Shown here piece by piece: positions 51,110 through 60,565 of a DNA stretch of 64,000 nucleotides. A program made the position numbers and the translations under genes. The notes below the pieces were generated by a model, which saw only the letters and a list, made by a program, of their open reading frames with translations, searched no databases and was not told the origin of the DNA. Source of the DNA: MKSF01 sp037190225 (lineage in GTDB: Bacteria > Bacteroidota > Bacteroidia > Chitinophagales > Chitinophagaceae). Position 1 is the stretch's first letter. The number at the start of each line of letters is the position of its first letter. The DNA lies in the NCBI GenBank assembly GCA_037190225.1, contig JBBCJL010000001.1, positions 1 to 64,000 of the forward strand. The letters run 5' to 3'.

Positions 51110-51973
51110 ATGAGAAAATTTAAGTACGGTTTTTTACTGGCCTCATTGTTGCTGGGAGGTTCCCTGCAGGCCCAGGAGCAGTGGAGTGAAGATATGGGAC
51201 ACCTGGATGACCTGAACAACAAAACAACGGCTACCTTTAAAACCACGCGGGTGGCCACCGGTCATAGCGTGGAGCAATGCAAGGCCGGGGTGCTTGACTT
51301 CAGGGTGAATCACAGGTTTGGAAGGATCAGCGATGGGTTTAGCAGCTTCTTTGGCCTGGATGACGCGGTCACCAGGATAGGAGCGGATTATGGCATTACC
51401 GATTACCTGATGGTAGGCGCCGGCAGAAGTACCCTGAATAAGGAATATGATGCTTTTGCCAAGGTGAAGATACTGGGACAGGCCAAAAAGAAATCTCCTG
51501 TAACGGTGAATTATCTGGCCGGGGTGTATGTGGTAGCGGAAAAATATCCGGTAAATGATGTGCCCTTTATCAACCGGTTTTCTTATGCGCACCAGCTGCT
51601 GGTGGCCAGGAAAATAACAGAGAAGCTGAGCATCCAGCTGATGCCCACTTTTATGCATTTCAACAGGACGGCGCTGCCCTCGGAGTCTGACAATATGTTC
51701 TCTATGGGCATTGCGGGCAGATACAAGCTGGGCAAAAGGCTTGCGCTTACCGCGGAGTATTATTATACGCCGGAAAGCATGAAACGGGCAGGCAATGTAA
51801 ACCCGCTTACCATAGGGCTGGATATTGAGACAGGCGGGCACGTGTTCCAGGTATTCTTGTCGAATGCAAGAGGGCTCAGCGAAAGGTCCTTGTTTACCAA
51901 TACCATTTCCCAGTGGCAGGAAGGACAGATACACTTCGGGTTCAATATATCAAGGGTATTTACCCTGTATTAA
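51110..51973 (+). CDS. DUF5777 family outer-membrane beta-barrel protein
   Basis: A 287 residue exported protein: signal peptide (1-21) then the DUF5777 barrel. The family phrase is clear: VLDFRVNHRFGRISDGFSSFFGLDDAVTRIGADYGITDYLMVGAGRS (shown here only as landmarks HRFGRISDGF, GLDDA, DYGITDYLMVG), and the C-terminal strand HFGFNISRVFTLY ends with an aromatic. Function is unknown; the pairing with YceI suggests an envelope lipid or electron-transport-related role, but this is inference. A strong terminator follows. Confidence 0.88.
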   Translation: MRKFKYGFLLASLLLGGSLQAQEQWSEDMGHLDDLNNKTTATFKTTRVATGHSVEQCKAGVLDFRVNHRFGRISDGFSSFFGLDDAVTRIGADYGITDYLMVGAGRSTLNKEYDAFAKVKILGQAKKKSPVTVNYLAGVYVVAEKYPVNDVPFINRFSYAHQLLVARKITEKLSIQLMPTFMHFNRTALPSESDNMFSMGIAGRYKLGKRLALTAEYYYTPESMKRAGNVNPLTIGLDIETGGHVFQVFLSNARGLSERSLFTNTISQWQEGQIHFGFNISRVFTLY

Positions 51974-51981
51974 GAACAATA

Positions 51982-52018
51982 AAAAAAGTCTGCAGGCTTA
52001 AGCATTGCAGACTTTTTT
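51982..52018. terminator. Bidirectional terminator of DUF5777 and CBS-domain enzyme genes
   Basis: Perfect 13 bp stem AAAAAAGTCTGCA / TGCAGACTTTTTT (51982-51994, 52006-52018) with an 11 base loop between convergent genes. Confidence 0.93.
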
Positions 52019-52044
52019 CGTTATGAATTGGATCGTTCTTCCGC

Positions 52045-53418
52045 TTATTTGGATAAAGCGTTCAGGATGTCGTATTTGGTAACGATCTGGTAATCGCCGT
52101 TGGCTTCGTCTTTTACCAGCACTGCGCCGTTGTCCGCGTTAATGTAGCTCGTCAGCCTGTCCAGGGGCGTATTGGGGGCCACCACCGGCAGCGGGCTTTC
52201 CATATGCTGTCCCACCGCTTCATTCTTGATCTCCGTATTTTTCAATAGCTTTTTAAAGAGGCCATGCTGGGAAACGCTACCGTGGAGCGTACCATCCTGC
52301 ATGACAGGCAGCTGCTCAATATCGTATTTCTCTATCAGGTCTATAGCTTTCTGGATCGTATCGTCCGGCGTTACGGTCACCAGGCGTCTTCTGCCTACCC
52401 CGTTGATCAGATCCTGCACGGAATTGACATCCAGGAAGCCGCGCTGCAGCATCCATTCGTCATTATATACTTTGCCTACATACCGGGAGCCGTGGTCGTG
52501 GAAAATTACCACCACCAGGTCGGTCGGCTTCAGCTTATCTTTGAGCTGGCGCAGGCCCGCTATGGCCGAACCGGCGGAGTAGCCGACGAATATGCCTTCT
52601 TCCTTGGCGATGCGCCTGGCCATGACGGCGCCATCCTTATCGGTCACCTGCTCAAAATGGTCTATATATTGCTTTTCGTAATTCTCCGGAACAAAATCTT
52701 CTCCTATGCCTTCCGTGATATAGGGATGCACAAAGCTCATATCAATGTCGCCTGTCCTGAACCAGTTGGTCAGCAGGGAGCCATAGCTGTCTATGGCCCA
52801 GGCCTGGATGGCGGGATTCTGCTCTTTCAGGAATCTGGCGGTGCCGGTAATGGTGCCGCCGGTCCCGGACGCTACGATGATATGTGTCACTTTACCTTCG
52901 GTCTGCTCCCATATTTCCGGTCCTGTCTGCTCGTAATGGGCCAGCTTATTGGCGGGATTGTCGTATTGGTTGACATACCAGGAATTAGGGATCTCCTTAG
53001 CCAGCCTTTTGGAGACTGAATAATAGGACTGCGGGTCTTCCGGCTCCACATTGGTAGGGCAGACAATGACTTCCGCGCCCAGGGCCCTTAATATATCTAC
53101 CTTTTCCTTGGATTGTTTATCTGTGGTGGTGAATATGCATTTATAGCCTTTTTGTATGGCTGCCAGGGCCAGTCCCATACCGGTATTGCCGGATGTGCCC
53201 TCAATGATCGTTCCCCCGGGCTTAAGCCATCCGTTCGTTTCTGCGACCTCTACCATCTTTAAGGCCATCCGGTCCTTTACCGAATTGCCGGGATTGAAAA
53301 ACTCCACTTTGGCATACACGGGGCAGGGCAGATCTGAAGCTACTTTATTCAATTTTACCAGGGGCGTATTGCCGATGGTATCCAATATGCTGTCAAAAAC
53401 TTTTTTATCTTTTGTCAT
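52045..53418 (-). CDS. PLP-dependent cystathionine beta-synthase-like enzyme with CBS domains
   Basis: Fold-type II PLP enzyme of the cysteine synthase/cystathionine beta-synthase group. The 457 residue protein has the PLP lysine in NPGNSVKDRMALK, the substrate loop EGTSGNTGMGLA, the phosphate-binding GTGGTITG, and two C-terminal CBS domains (about 335-457; VTVTPDDTIQKAIDLIEKYDIEQLPVMQDG and MESPLPVVAPNTPLDRLTSYINAD). The order is that of cystathionine beta-synthase without the N-terminal haem domain. It makes cystathionine from serine and homocysteine, or cysteine from O-acetylserine; sequence alone does not decide. Promoter box at 53444-53451. Confidence 0.93.
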   Translation of the reverse strand: MTKDKKVFDSILDTIGNTPLVKLNKVASDLPCPVYAKVEFFNPGNSVKDRMALKMVEVAETNGWLKPGGTIIEGTSGNTGMGLALAAIQKGYKCIFTTTDKQSKEKVDILRALGAEVIVCPTNVEPEDPQSYYSVSKRLAKEIPNSWYVNQYDNPANKLAHYEQTGPEIWEQTEGKVTHIIVASGTGGTITGTARFLKEQNPAIQAWAIDSYGSLLTNWFRTGDIDMSFVHPYITEGIGEDFVPENYEKQYIDHFEQVTDKDGAVMARRIAKEEGIFVGYSAGSAIAGLRQLKDKLKPTDLVVVIFHDHGSRYVGKVYNDEWMLQRGFLDVNSVQDLINGVGRRRLVTVTPDDTIQKAIDLIEKYDIEQLPVMQDGTLHGSVSQHGLFKKLLKNTEIKNEAVGQHMESPLPVVAPNTPLDRLTSYINADNGAVLVKDEANGDYQIVTKYDILNALSK

Positions 53419-53443
53419 AAATGTTGATTTCTGAGTTCGGTGA

Positions 53444-53451
53444 CAAAGTTA
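53444..53451 (-). promoter_or_regulatory. Bacteroidota -7 box for the CBS-like gene
   Basis: TAACTTTG on the minus strand, full match; 26 bases before the ATG at 53418. Confidence 0.65.
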
Positions 53452-53502
53452 ATATTTTCATTCCTAATCATTTCCCGGTATGTTATTAGTTACAGAATAA
53501 TG

Positions 53503-53510
53503 TACCTTTG
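53503..53510 (+). promoter_or_regulatory. Bacteroidota -7 box for the RND/MMPL gene
   Basis: TACCTTTG, full match, 76 bases before the ATG at 53586, implying a leader of about 70 bases. It is back to back with the divergent CBS-like promoter. Confidence 0.55.
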
Positions 53511-53585
53511 CTGGTTCGTTTTGACTAAACAAAACTGAAATCTTGTTAACTTATTTTTAGATTCAAGTATCTTAATAAATATTTT

Positions 53586-55940
53586 ATGTGGTATAAAATA
53601 GCCGATTTTATTCAGAAAAACAGGGTGCTGCTGCTGATATTGCTCCTGCTCTCTACAGCCGTATTCGCGTATCATCTCAAAGATCTCCGGATGAGCTATA
53701 CCTTTACGAAGAACATCCCTACGGATAATCCCAAATACATCGCTTACCAGGATTTTATCAGGACCTATGGCGTGGATGGCAATACAGTGATGATAGGCCT
53801 GGAGAGTGAAGATCTTTTTACACCTGAAAAATTTGCCCTGTTTCAGCAGTTTACCAAAAAGCTGAAGGCCATACCTTATGTAACAGGTGTAATGGCTGTG
53901 AACAATGTGGTATATGCCCACCCGGACAGCATTACAAAGCTGGGTGTATCGCCCATCTTCAGCGACAGCATGGCATACACGGCCGAGACACTGGACTCCC
54001 TGAAGCAATTCATGTTCCAGCTGCCTTTTTACAAAGGCCTGCTGTATAATAAGGAAACCAATGCTTACCTGCTGGCTGTCAGCCTGGATAAGCAGATCAT
54101 GAATACACCGAAGCGGAAAGGACTGATGGATGCCATCGCAGCAGCCGGGGATGCCTACGGCGCCCAGGCCCAGACGGAGATCCATTATTCCGGTCTGCCC
54201 TATATCCGCGCCAAGACCGCCAATCTTATCCAGAGCGAGATCGTACTGTTCCTCGTGCTGTCCTTTCTCCTTACAGCCGCTATTATTTACCTTTTTTTCC
54301 GGAGCTTCAGCGCGGTGATCATTTCTATGGTGATCGTGGCCATCGGCGTGATGTGGTCCATGGGTATGCTGGCCTGGATAGGGTATGAGGTCACTGTGCT
54401 GACCGGGTGCATACCGCCGCTTATAGTAGTGATAGCTATTCCCAACTGTATCTATTTCCTCAACTCCTATCACCAGGAATATGCCCTGGTGCAGGATAAG
54501 CAGCCGGCCCTGAGGAATATGGTGGGTAAAATGGGGATCGTGACATTATTTACCAATATTACCACGGCCATAGGCTTTGGCGTGTTCTCTTTCACCAAGT
54601 CGGTCATCTTAAAGGAATTCGGCATTGTAACAGGTGTCAACTCGCTGACCCTGTTTGTGATCACGCTTATTTTTATTCCTATTGTGCTGAGCTATCTGCC
54701 GCCGCCGAAGGTGAAGCATACCAATTACCTGGAAAGTAAATGGCTGACCGCAACGCTGAGCACGGTATCCAGGTGGGTGGTCGGTCACCGTAAAGGGATT
54801 TACGTATTCAGCGCGCTGATGCTGGTGCTTTCCGTTACCGGGATTATGAGGCTGAAGCAGGTGGGCTATATCGTGGACGATCTGCCCGCAGGAGATAAGA
54901 TAGTGACAGACCTGAAATTTTTTGAGGATAATTTTAACGGCGTTATGCCGCTTGAGATCATTATTGACACGAAAGAGAAATACGGCGCTATCAAGAACCT
55001 GGATATCTGGGAGCGTGTGGACTCGCTCAATAACCTGCTGCTCTCCAGGCCCGAGATCGGTGGCGGTCTGAACCTGGTAAAGGCTGTGAAGTTCGCGAGG
55101 CAGGGGATGATGGGTAATGCGGAAGAAGAGTATGTGCTTCCCAGCCCTACGGAGTTCAGCGCGTTAAGATCACAGCTGATCTCTACTTTCAACAAATACC
55201 AGAAAGGAGAGCTGTCCCAGAACAGCTCCAGCCCTATGGCTACCGTGCTGAGCCAGTTCGTGGACAGCAACGCGCAATGTATCCGCCTGAGCGTCAACGT
55301 TGCGGATATAGGGTCGCAAGCCTTGCCGCAGCTGATAGCCGAGATCGAGCCGCAGGCGAATGCGATCTTCGAAGGTACCGGTACGGAGCTGACCTTTACA
55401 GGTACCAGCATTACCTTCATTGAAGGCAGCAAATTCATCATTAACTCCCTGGGGGAATCGCTGGCCTGGGCTTTCGGTATGATCATCGTCTGTATGCTGA
55501 TATTGTTCAGGTCGGGCCGTATGGCGGCTATCGCTATGACCGCCAATATCATCCCGATGGCCATGACCGCCGGGTTTATGGGCTGGATGAACATCCCGCT
55601 TAAGCCTTCCACCGTGCTGGTATTCAGCGTAGCGTTGGGCATCTGCGTGGATGTTACCATTCGTTTTATGACCAATATCCAGCAGCGCCTGAAAGAGAAT
55701 AAGGATCTCTATGAAGTGGTATTGGTGACGATCAAGGAAACGGGTCTGAGCATTATAGCCACTACCGCGATCCTGGTGTTCGGGTTTGGTGTCTTTGCCG
55801 TATCCAGCTTTGACGGTACCAAAGCCCTGGGCTATTTATCCGCCCTGACCCTTTTCCTGGCCATGATCTTCAACCTGACGCTCCAGCCGGCCCTCCTGCT
55901 GTGGTATGATAAAAGCAAGAAACGGAAAAGCAAGGATTAA
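53586..55940 (+). CDS. RND superfamily / MMPL exporter
   Basis: A 784 residue inner-membrane protein with about twelve membrane segments in the RND arrangement: one N-terminal span, periplasmic porter domain (about 40-205), five or six spans (from IVLFLVLSFLLTAAIIYLFF), a second periplasmic loop (about 430-615) and a last block of spans (LAWAFGMIIVCMLILF onward). Hydrophobicity and GFGVFSFTKSVILKEFGIV / FGVFAVSSFDGTKALGYL motifs match the MMPL/SSD-type exporters (predicted lipid or hopanoid-related transporters, as opposed to AcrB-type). No membrane fusion or outer-membrane partner is adjacent. Substrate unknown. Confidence 0.88.
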   Translation: MWYKIADFIQKNRVLLLILLLLSTAVFAYHLKDLRMSYTFTKNIPTDNPKYIAYQDFIRTYGVDGNTVMIGLESEDLFTPEKFALFQQFTKKLKAIPYVTGVMAVNNVVYAHPDSITKLGVSPIFSDSMAYTAETLDSLKQFMFQLPFYKGLLYNKETNAYLLAVSLDKQIMNTPKRKGLMDAIAAAGDAYGAQAQTEIHYSGLPYIRAKTANLIQSEIVLFLVLSFLLTAAIIYLFFRSFSAVIISMVIVAIGVMWSMGMLAWIGYEVTVLTGCIPPLIVVIAIPNCIYFLNSYHQEYALVQDKQPALRNMVGKMGIVTLFTNITTAIGFGVFSFTKSVILKEFGIVTGVNSLTLFVITLIFIPIVLSYLPPPKVKHTNYLESKWLTATLSTVSRWVVGHRKGIYVFSALMLVLSVTGIMRLKQVGYIVDDLPAGDKIVTDLKFFEDNFNGVMPLEIIIDTKEKYGAIKNLDIWERVDSLNNLLLSRPEIGGGLNLVKAVKFARQGMMGNAEEEYVLPSPTEFSALRSQLISTFNKYQKGELSQNSSSPMATVLSQFVDSNAQCIRLSVNVADIGSQALPQLIAEIEPQANAIFEGTGTELTFTGTSITFIEGSKFIINSLGESLAWAFGMIIVCMLILFRSGRMAAIAMTANIIPMAMTAGFMGWMNIPLKPSTVLVFSVALGICVDVTIRFMTNIQQRLKENKDLYEVVLVTIKETGLSIIATTAILVFGFGVFAVSSFDGTKALGYLSALTLFLAMIFNLTLQPALLLWYDKSKKRKSKD

Positions 55941-55971
55941 AGGCCCTGGACAAAATATAACATAATTAATG

Positions 55972-56010
55972 ATCAAGGTAGCGTATATTGTATGCTACCT
56001 TGATTATTTT
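55972..56010 (+). terminator. Intrinsic terminator of the RND/MMPL gene
   Basis: Perfect 11 bp stem ATCAAGGTAGC / GCTACCTTGAT (55972-55982, 55994-56004), 11 base loop, followed by TATTTTTA. Confidence 0.85.
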
Positions 56011-56030
56011 TACGTCAAAATGAAGATGCA

Positions 56031-58043
56031 ATGGCCAATAAACTAGCAAAAGAAAGCAGTCCTTACCTGCAGCAGCATGCCCATAATCCCGTAGACTGGT
56101 ATCCGTGGGGAGAAGAAGCCTTTGAAAAGGCAGCATCGGAACATAAGCCCGTGCTGGTAAGCATCGGCTATGCCACCTGCCACTGGTGTCACGTGATGGA
56201 AAAGGAGAGCTTTGAGGATGAAGAGGTGGCCGCATTCATGAACGATCATTTTGTGTGCGTCAAGGTGGACCGGGAAGAGCACCCGGATGTCGATCATTTC
56301 TATATGGATGCGCTGCTGGCCATGCAGCAGTCGGGAGGATGGCCGCTGAATATGTTTGTGACACCGGATAAGCTGCCGTTCTACGGAGGCACCTATTTCC
56401 CGCCGCAGAAGCTCTATCACAGGCCTTCCTGGATGGAGGTGCTGGAAGCGGTGCGTATGACGTGGCACCAGCGCCGGGAAGAAGCGGAAAGCCAGGCCGT
56501 GCAGCTGAAGCGCTTCCTGGAGCAATCTTATCTGTATGAAACCGGATCCGGACCTGTAACTATAGACACGGATGCGCTGATACAGGCGCTTGCCAGGCAA
56601 TACGATGCTGTGAACGGGGGATTTGGTACGGCTCCCAAATTCCCGGGCTTCAATGTGACCAGGATGCTGCTGCAGGTGGGCAGGAGCACGGCGCATACAG
56701 AAGCTCCGGAAATGGCCCTGTTTACCTTGCGGAAGATGCTGGCCGGCGGTATCTATGATGTTGTGGGAGGAGGCTTATGCCGGTATGCAACGGACAGTGA
56801 ATGGAAAGTGCCTCATTTTGAAAAGATGCTGTATGATAACGCGCTGCTGCTGACCGTGCTGTCGCAGGCATATACCTTTCAGCAGGACCGTCAATTCAAG
56901 CACCGTATTGAGCAGGTCATCCGGTTCTGCAGTGACACCCTTGGAAAGGACGGGCTTTTTATGAGCGCTATGGATGCGGATAGCGAAGGGGAGGAAGGCA
57001 AGTATTACGTCTGGACCTATGAGGAGCTGGAGGCAACTGACGGGTTCTGTGAGGCTATCGAAATGTTCTGGGGTTTCCGCAGTGAGGGCAACTGGGAGGA
57101 TGGAAAGAATATACTGCACCAGGAAAGAAGCGATGAGGAGATCATCCGCATATCCGGCTTGCTGCCCAGGCAGTGGGAGCTGATGAAGCAACAATTCCTG
57201 ATGTCCCTGTGGCATAAAAGACAGCTCCGCATACCTCCTGCTACGGATACTAAGATCATGCTGGATCAGAACGCCCTGATGGCAACAGCATTATTGCAGG
57301 CATACAAGGCCTTGGGAAATGAAAATTACCGGGAGCTGGGCCTTAGCGTTACAGCACAGCTGATACAGCGCTTCGTGGACAGGGAGCAGCAGGCCGTATG
57401 GCATATCTCTGATGCGGATACCGGAAAAAGGATACCTGCTAACCTTGATGATATCGCCTACCTGCTGCAGGCGCTCCTGCACGCCTATTCCGTTACTTCG
57501 GATGCCGTCTATATGTCCCTGATAGGCTTCCTGACGGAATATGCCACGGCCTATTTCAGCGATGAGCGATCCATATTGTTCCGGTTCTCTGACAGCCGTC
57601 GCGGGGATGTGGCCGTGCGTAAGATAGCCGTGCATGACGGGGCGGTATTGTCCTCCAATGCCATTATGTGTGAGAACCTCTGGTGGGCCGGGCAGATGCA
57701 GGCCGACCTGGAGATGACGGACCGGGCACGCAGGATGCTGGAAAGCCAGTGGGGAGCGGCGCAGAGATACCCGGTGGCATACGCCTCGTGGATAGTGAAT
57801 GCTGTCCGGATGCAGCAGGGATGGAGCGTTATCAAAAAGAATATGCCGGTCACTTCCTTTGAGCAGCATATTTTTTACAACCGGTTCCTGGAGCAAAAGC
57901 TCCTGTATCATACGCCTCCCGGTGAGGCAGGAGCTGCGGATAACGGTCATTTCAATGACGGGAACCCAGTAACCGAATTCCAGGAGTGTAGTGAAGGGTA
58001 TTGTAAAATGCCTGTTAATACAGTATTTGAGCTGAATTTGTAA
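56031..58043 (+). CDS. DUF255 thioredoxin-domain / six-hairpin glycosidase-like protein
   Basis: A 670 residue soluble protein of the YyaL/SPATA20 family. The N-terminal thioredoxin-like domain has the conserved HAHNPVDWYPWGEEAF and the CxxC-type motif CHWCHVM (Cys50, Cys53), then QQSGGWPLNMFVTPD and GGTYFPP. The rest is an alpha/alpha barrel related to six-hairpin glycosidases (repeats such as GGIYDVVGGGLCRYATD and LLQALLHAYSVTSDA). The family is widespread and its substrate is unknown. No signal peptide, so cytoplasmic. It stands alone between the RND terminator and the gld region. Confidence 0.92.
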   Translation: MANKLAKESSPYLQQHAHNPVDWYPWGEEAFEKAASEHKPVLVSIGYATCHWCHVMEKESFEDEEVAAFMNDHFVCVKVDREEHPDVDHFYMDALLAMQQSGGWPLNMFVTPDKLPFYGGTYFPPQKLYHRPSWMEVLEAVRMTWHQRREEAESQAVQLKRFLEQSYLYETGSGPVTIDTDALIQALARQYDAVNGGFGTAPKFPGFNVTRMLLQVGRSTAHTEAPEMALFTLRKMLAGGIYDVVGGGLCRYATDSEWKVPHFEKMLYDNALLLTVLSQAYTFQQDRQFKHRIEQVIRFCSDTLGKDGLFMSAMDADSEGEEGKYYVWTYEELEATDGFCEAIEMFWGFRSEGNWEDGKNILHQERSDEEIIRISGLLPRQWELMKQQFLMSLWHKRQLRIPPATDTKIMLDQNALMATALLQAYKALGNENYRELGLSVTAQLIQRFVDREQQAVWHISDADTGKRIPANLDDIAYLLQALLHAYSVTSDAVYMSLIGFLTEYATAYFSDERSILFRFSDSRRGDVAVRKIAVHDGAVLSSNAIMCENLWWAGQMQADLEMTDRARRMLESQWGAAQRYPVAYASWIVNAVRMQQGWSVIKKNMPVTSFEQHIFYNRFLEQKLLYHTPPGEAGAADNGHFNDGNPVTEFQECSEGYCKMPVNTVFELNL

Positions 58044-58294
58044 AAAAAAAATTATTACAAACTTGGATTGAATATAAAAATATCTTTATTTAGCTCTTTG
58101 GTAGTTGCATTCTTTTGCTATTTTAGCGTATCCGGAACACTTATATAACCATAGGATAAACGAAAAAAAAACGGCCCTATTGTTGTTATTTTAAAAATAA
58201 TTTACAATATTGTGCCTTAATAGCAAAACGAGTTGACTTTTTACAATTTTTAGAAAAAAAAAAGCTAAAGTTAATTATTTACAAAAACATTAAT

Positions 58295-58302
58295 TACCTT
58301 TC
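58295..58302 (+). promoter_or_regulatory. Candidate -7 box for the gldKLMN operon
   Basis: TACCTTTC, seven of eight matches to TAnnTTTG, 20 bases before the first gldK ATG, within a 278 base AT-rich gap (58044-58321) that holds no gene. Another possible element is TATTTTAG further upstream at about 58118. Confidence 0.4.
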
Positions 58303-58321
58303 GCAAGAATTTTGAAATTAA

Positions 58322-59602
58322 ATGACTAAATACATTCCAATGAAACAACTCTCTCTGAGTGCTGCCGCGGTAGGCATGGTTATGTTAGCTGCAAGTTGTG
58401 GCCAGCCAACTTCGCAAGGACAGTTAGTTGGCGACTATTCAAACAGAACTACTTATACTGAGCCTGTTCCCATCGGTATGGTCAGGATCCCTACAGGGTA
58501 TATGAAATCAGGTTACAGTGATGAGGATTTTAAAAGCTCAATGGATGCTCCGGTTAGAACATTTAATATGATTGGGTTCTATATGGATGCCACAGAAATA
58601 ACCAATGCTCAGTATCGTCAGTTTGTGAATTGGGTGCGTGACTCTATAGCGCACGTGATGTTAGGTCACGTAGAGCCGGATGATAACGGTGTGGACCGTA
58701 TTAACTGGAAAGAAAGAATCAATTACAGGAGCGAGGATGTGCAGGATCAGCTGATGACCATGTATATTGATGCTTCTGCCAATCCCCTGGGATATAAAAT
58801 GCTGAATACGGATATGCTTACCTATGCATACAAAAAGTATGACGGTCTGATGCACGCCAAGAATCCGGGCGCGCCTTATAACCAGTATGTGTATGATAAG
58901 AATCCTAAGATCTACCCTGATACAGCGGTATGGATCAGACAATTCTCTTATTCCAACAATGAGCCTATTGCCAAGCAATACTTCAACTTCCAGGCTTTCG
59001 ATGAATATCCTGTAGTGGGTGTTTCCTGGACGCAGGCCAACGCTTTCTGTCACTGGAGAACACAGCTCTGGAAAGGAGAAAGACAAGCCCGCAAGCAATA
59101 CTTTGAAGGTGAGTTCCAGCTGCCTACTGAAATGGAGTGGGAATGGGCGGCACGTGGCGGAAGAGACCTGTCTCCGTATCCATGGGGTGGTCCTTACATT
59201 GTTAACCAGAAAGGATGTTACTTAGCCAACTTCAAGCCTGGTCGCGGTGACTACTCTGCTGACGGCGGACTGTACACTGTAAAAGCCAAGGCTTACTGGC
59301 CTAACGATTATGGCCTGTATAATATGTCAGGAAACGTTGCGGAATGGACGGCTACTCCTTATGTAACCAATGCCTACAACGACAACCTGTATTCAGACCT
59401 GAACCCGGATGTCGTACAGCGTATCAGTGAAAATGATGCTACCTGGCAGAAGCTCGTGGTAGTAAAAGGCGGAAGCTGGAGAGATACCAAGCAATTCCTG
59501 AATATTTCCAACAGAGATAAAGAGTTTGCTGATACTGCCAAAGCTCACATCGGTTTCCGTACGATGATCAGGTACATATCCAGCTCCTTAACCAACAAAT
59601 AA
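58322..59602 (+). CDS. gldK: Gliding motility / T9SS lipoprotein GldK
   Basis: Outer-membrane-associated lipoprotein that forms the periplasmic T9SS ring with GldN. The 426 residue product has a lipoprotein signal (VGMVMLAASC, Cys at about 26 from the first ATG) and a formylglycine-generating-enzyme-like fold: IPTGYMKSGYSDEDF, VGVSWTQANAFCHWRTQLW, LPTEMEWEWAARGG, YNMSGNVAEWTATPY, GGSWRDTKQFL. ATGs at 58322 and 58340 are both possible. First gene of gldKLMN; together with the type A and type B cargo proteins of this window it shows that the strain makes a T9SS. Confidence 0.96.
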   Translation: MTKYIPMKQLSLSAAAVGMVMLAASCGQPTSQGQLVGDYSNRTTYTEPVPIGMVRIPTGYMKSGYSDEDFKSSMDAPVRTFNMIGFYMDATEITNAQYRQFVNWVRDSIAHVMLGHVEPDDNGVDRINWKERINYRSEDVQDQLMTMYIDASANPLGYKMLNTDMLTYAYKKYDGLMHAKNPGAPYNQYVYDKNPKIYPDTAVWIRQFSYSNNEPIAKQYFNFQAFDEYPVVGVSWTQANAFCHWRTQLWKGERQARKQYFEGEFQLPTEMEWEWAARGGRDLSPYPWGGPYIVNQKGCYLANFKPGRGDYSADGGLYTVKAKAYWPNDYGLYNMSGNVAEWTATPYVTNAYNDNLYSDLNPDVVQRISENDATWQKLVVVKGGSWRDTKQFLNISNRDKEFADTAKAHIGFRTMIRYISSSLTNK

Positions 59603-59668
59603 AACAACCCCATCATTTTTATTCCTAATTCAATTGTAACATTAACAACATAAAATAATCTAAAGAAA

Positions 59669-60502
59669 ATGCACTCTATATCATTATTTTTCGAGACTAA
59701 AAAAGGTAAATATATCAAAAACTTCCTGATGGGTGTTGGTGCTTCGTTGGTGCTTTTGGGAGCATTGTTCAAATTACAGCACTGGGCAGGAGCGGGTATC
59801 ATGCTTTCTATCGGGATGTTCACGGAAGTATTCCTGTTCGCCTTCATTGGTATTTTACCTCCTCATAAAGATTATTACTGGGAAAGGTACTATCCTAACC
59901 TGGATGAGAATCCTGAAATTGAAGCGTATAAAAAAAGCGGTAAATCCACTGCAGCGATCTCTGTTGCAGGCATCGGAGGCCCCAGCTCTACTGCGGCTCT
60001 GGACAAAATGCTGGATGAAGCGAACCTGGATCCTGCCAATATCAAACGCCTGGGTGAGAATTTCCAGAGATTCGGTAAGACCGTGGAGCAGATCAGGGAT
60101 ATTTCTGATGTAACTGCCGCTACCGGTGAGTTCTCTACTTCTGCAAAAGCTGCTGCTGCGGAGCTGACTAAATTAAAAGATACCTATGCGGGTGCTGTAA
60201 ATACGATGACTTCCTTTAACGAAGCTTCTGAAAGCACAGCGCAATTCCATAACCAGGTTCAGGTATTGTCTAAAAACTTAGGTACGCTGAACCAGATCTA
60301 TGAGATCGAGCTGCAGGATGCCAACAATCACCTGAAAGCAATGAATAAATTCTACAGTAATTTGGTAAATGCTTCTGAAGCGATGGCTTCAAGTGCGGAC
60401 GATGCACAGGCTGCCAAAGAACAGATTGCTGCACTGAGCAGGAACCTGACTTCGCTGAACAATATCTATGGTAACATGCTGAGCGCAATGCAGGGCAGGT
60501 AA
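59669..60502 (+). CDS. gldL: T9SS inner-membrane motor protein GldL
   Basis: Proton-driven rotary motor subunit of T9SS/gliding, working with GldM. The 277 residue protein has two N-terminal membrane segments (about 17-36 and 41-63; NFLMGVGASLVLLGALFKLQHW and GIMLSIGMFTEVFLFAFIGIL) and a cytoplasmic tail that is Ala/Ser/Thr-rich with coiled-coil helices (AAAELTKLKDTYAGAVNTMTSF and NHLKAMNKFYSNLV), as is typical. The start ATG gives the family N-terminus. It lies 66 bases after gldK. Confidence 0.96.
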   Translation: MHSISLFFETKKGKYIKNFLMGVGASLVLLGALFKLQHWAGAGIMLSIGMFTEVFLFAFIGILPPHKDYYWERYYPNLDENPEIEAYKKSGKSTAAISVAGIGGPSSTAALDKMLDEANLDPANIKRLGENFQRFGKTVEQIRDISDVTAATGEFSTSAKAAAAELTKLKDTYAGAVNTMTSFNEASESTAQFHNQVQVLSKNLGTLNQIYEIELQDANNHLKAMNKFYSNLVNASEAMASSADDAQAAKEQIAALSRNLTSLNNIYGNMLSAMQGR

Positions 60503-60565
60503 TATACCGGGTATCTAGCTAATTAATTATTATTTATTCATTACTAAAAAGAAAATTGTTATACT

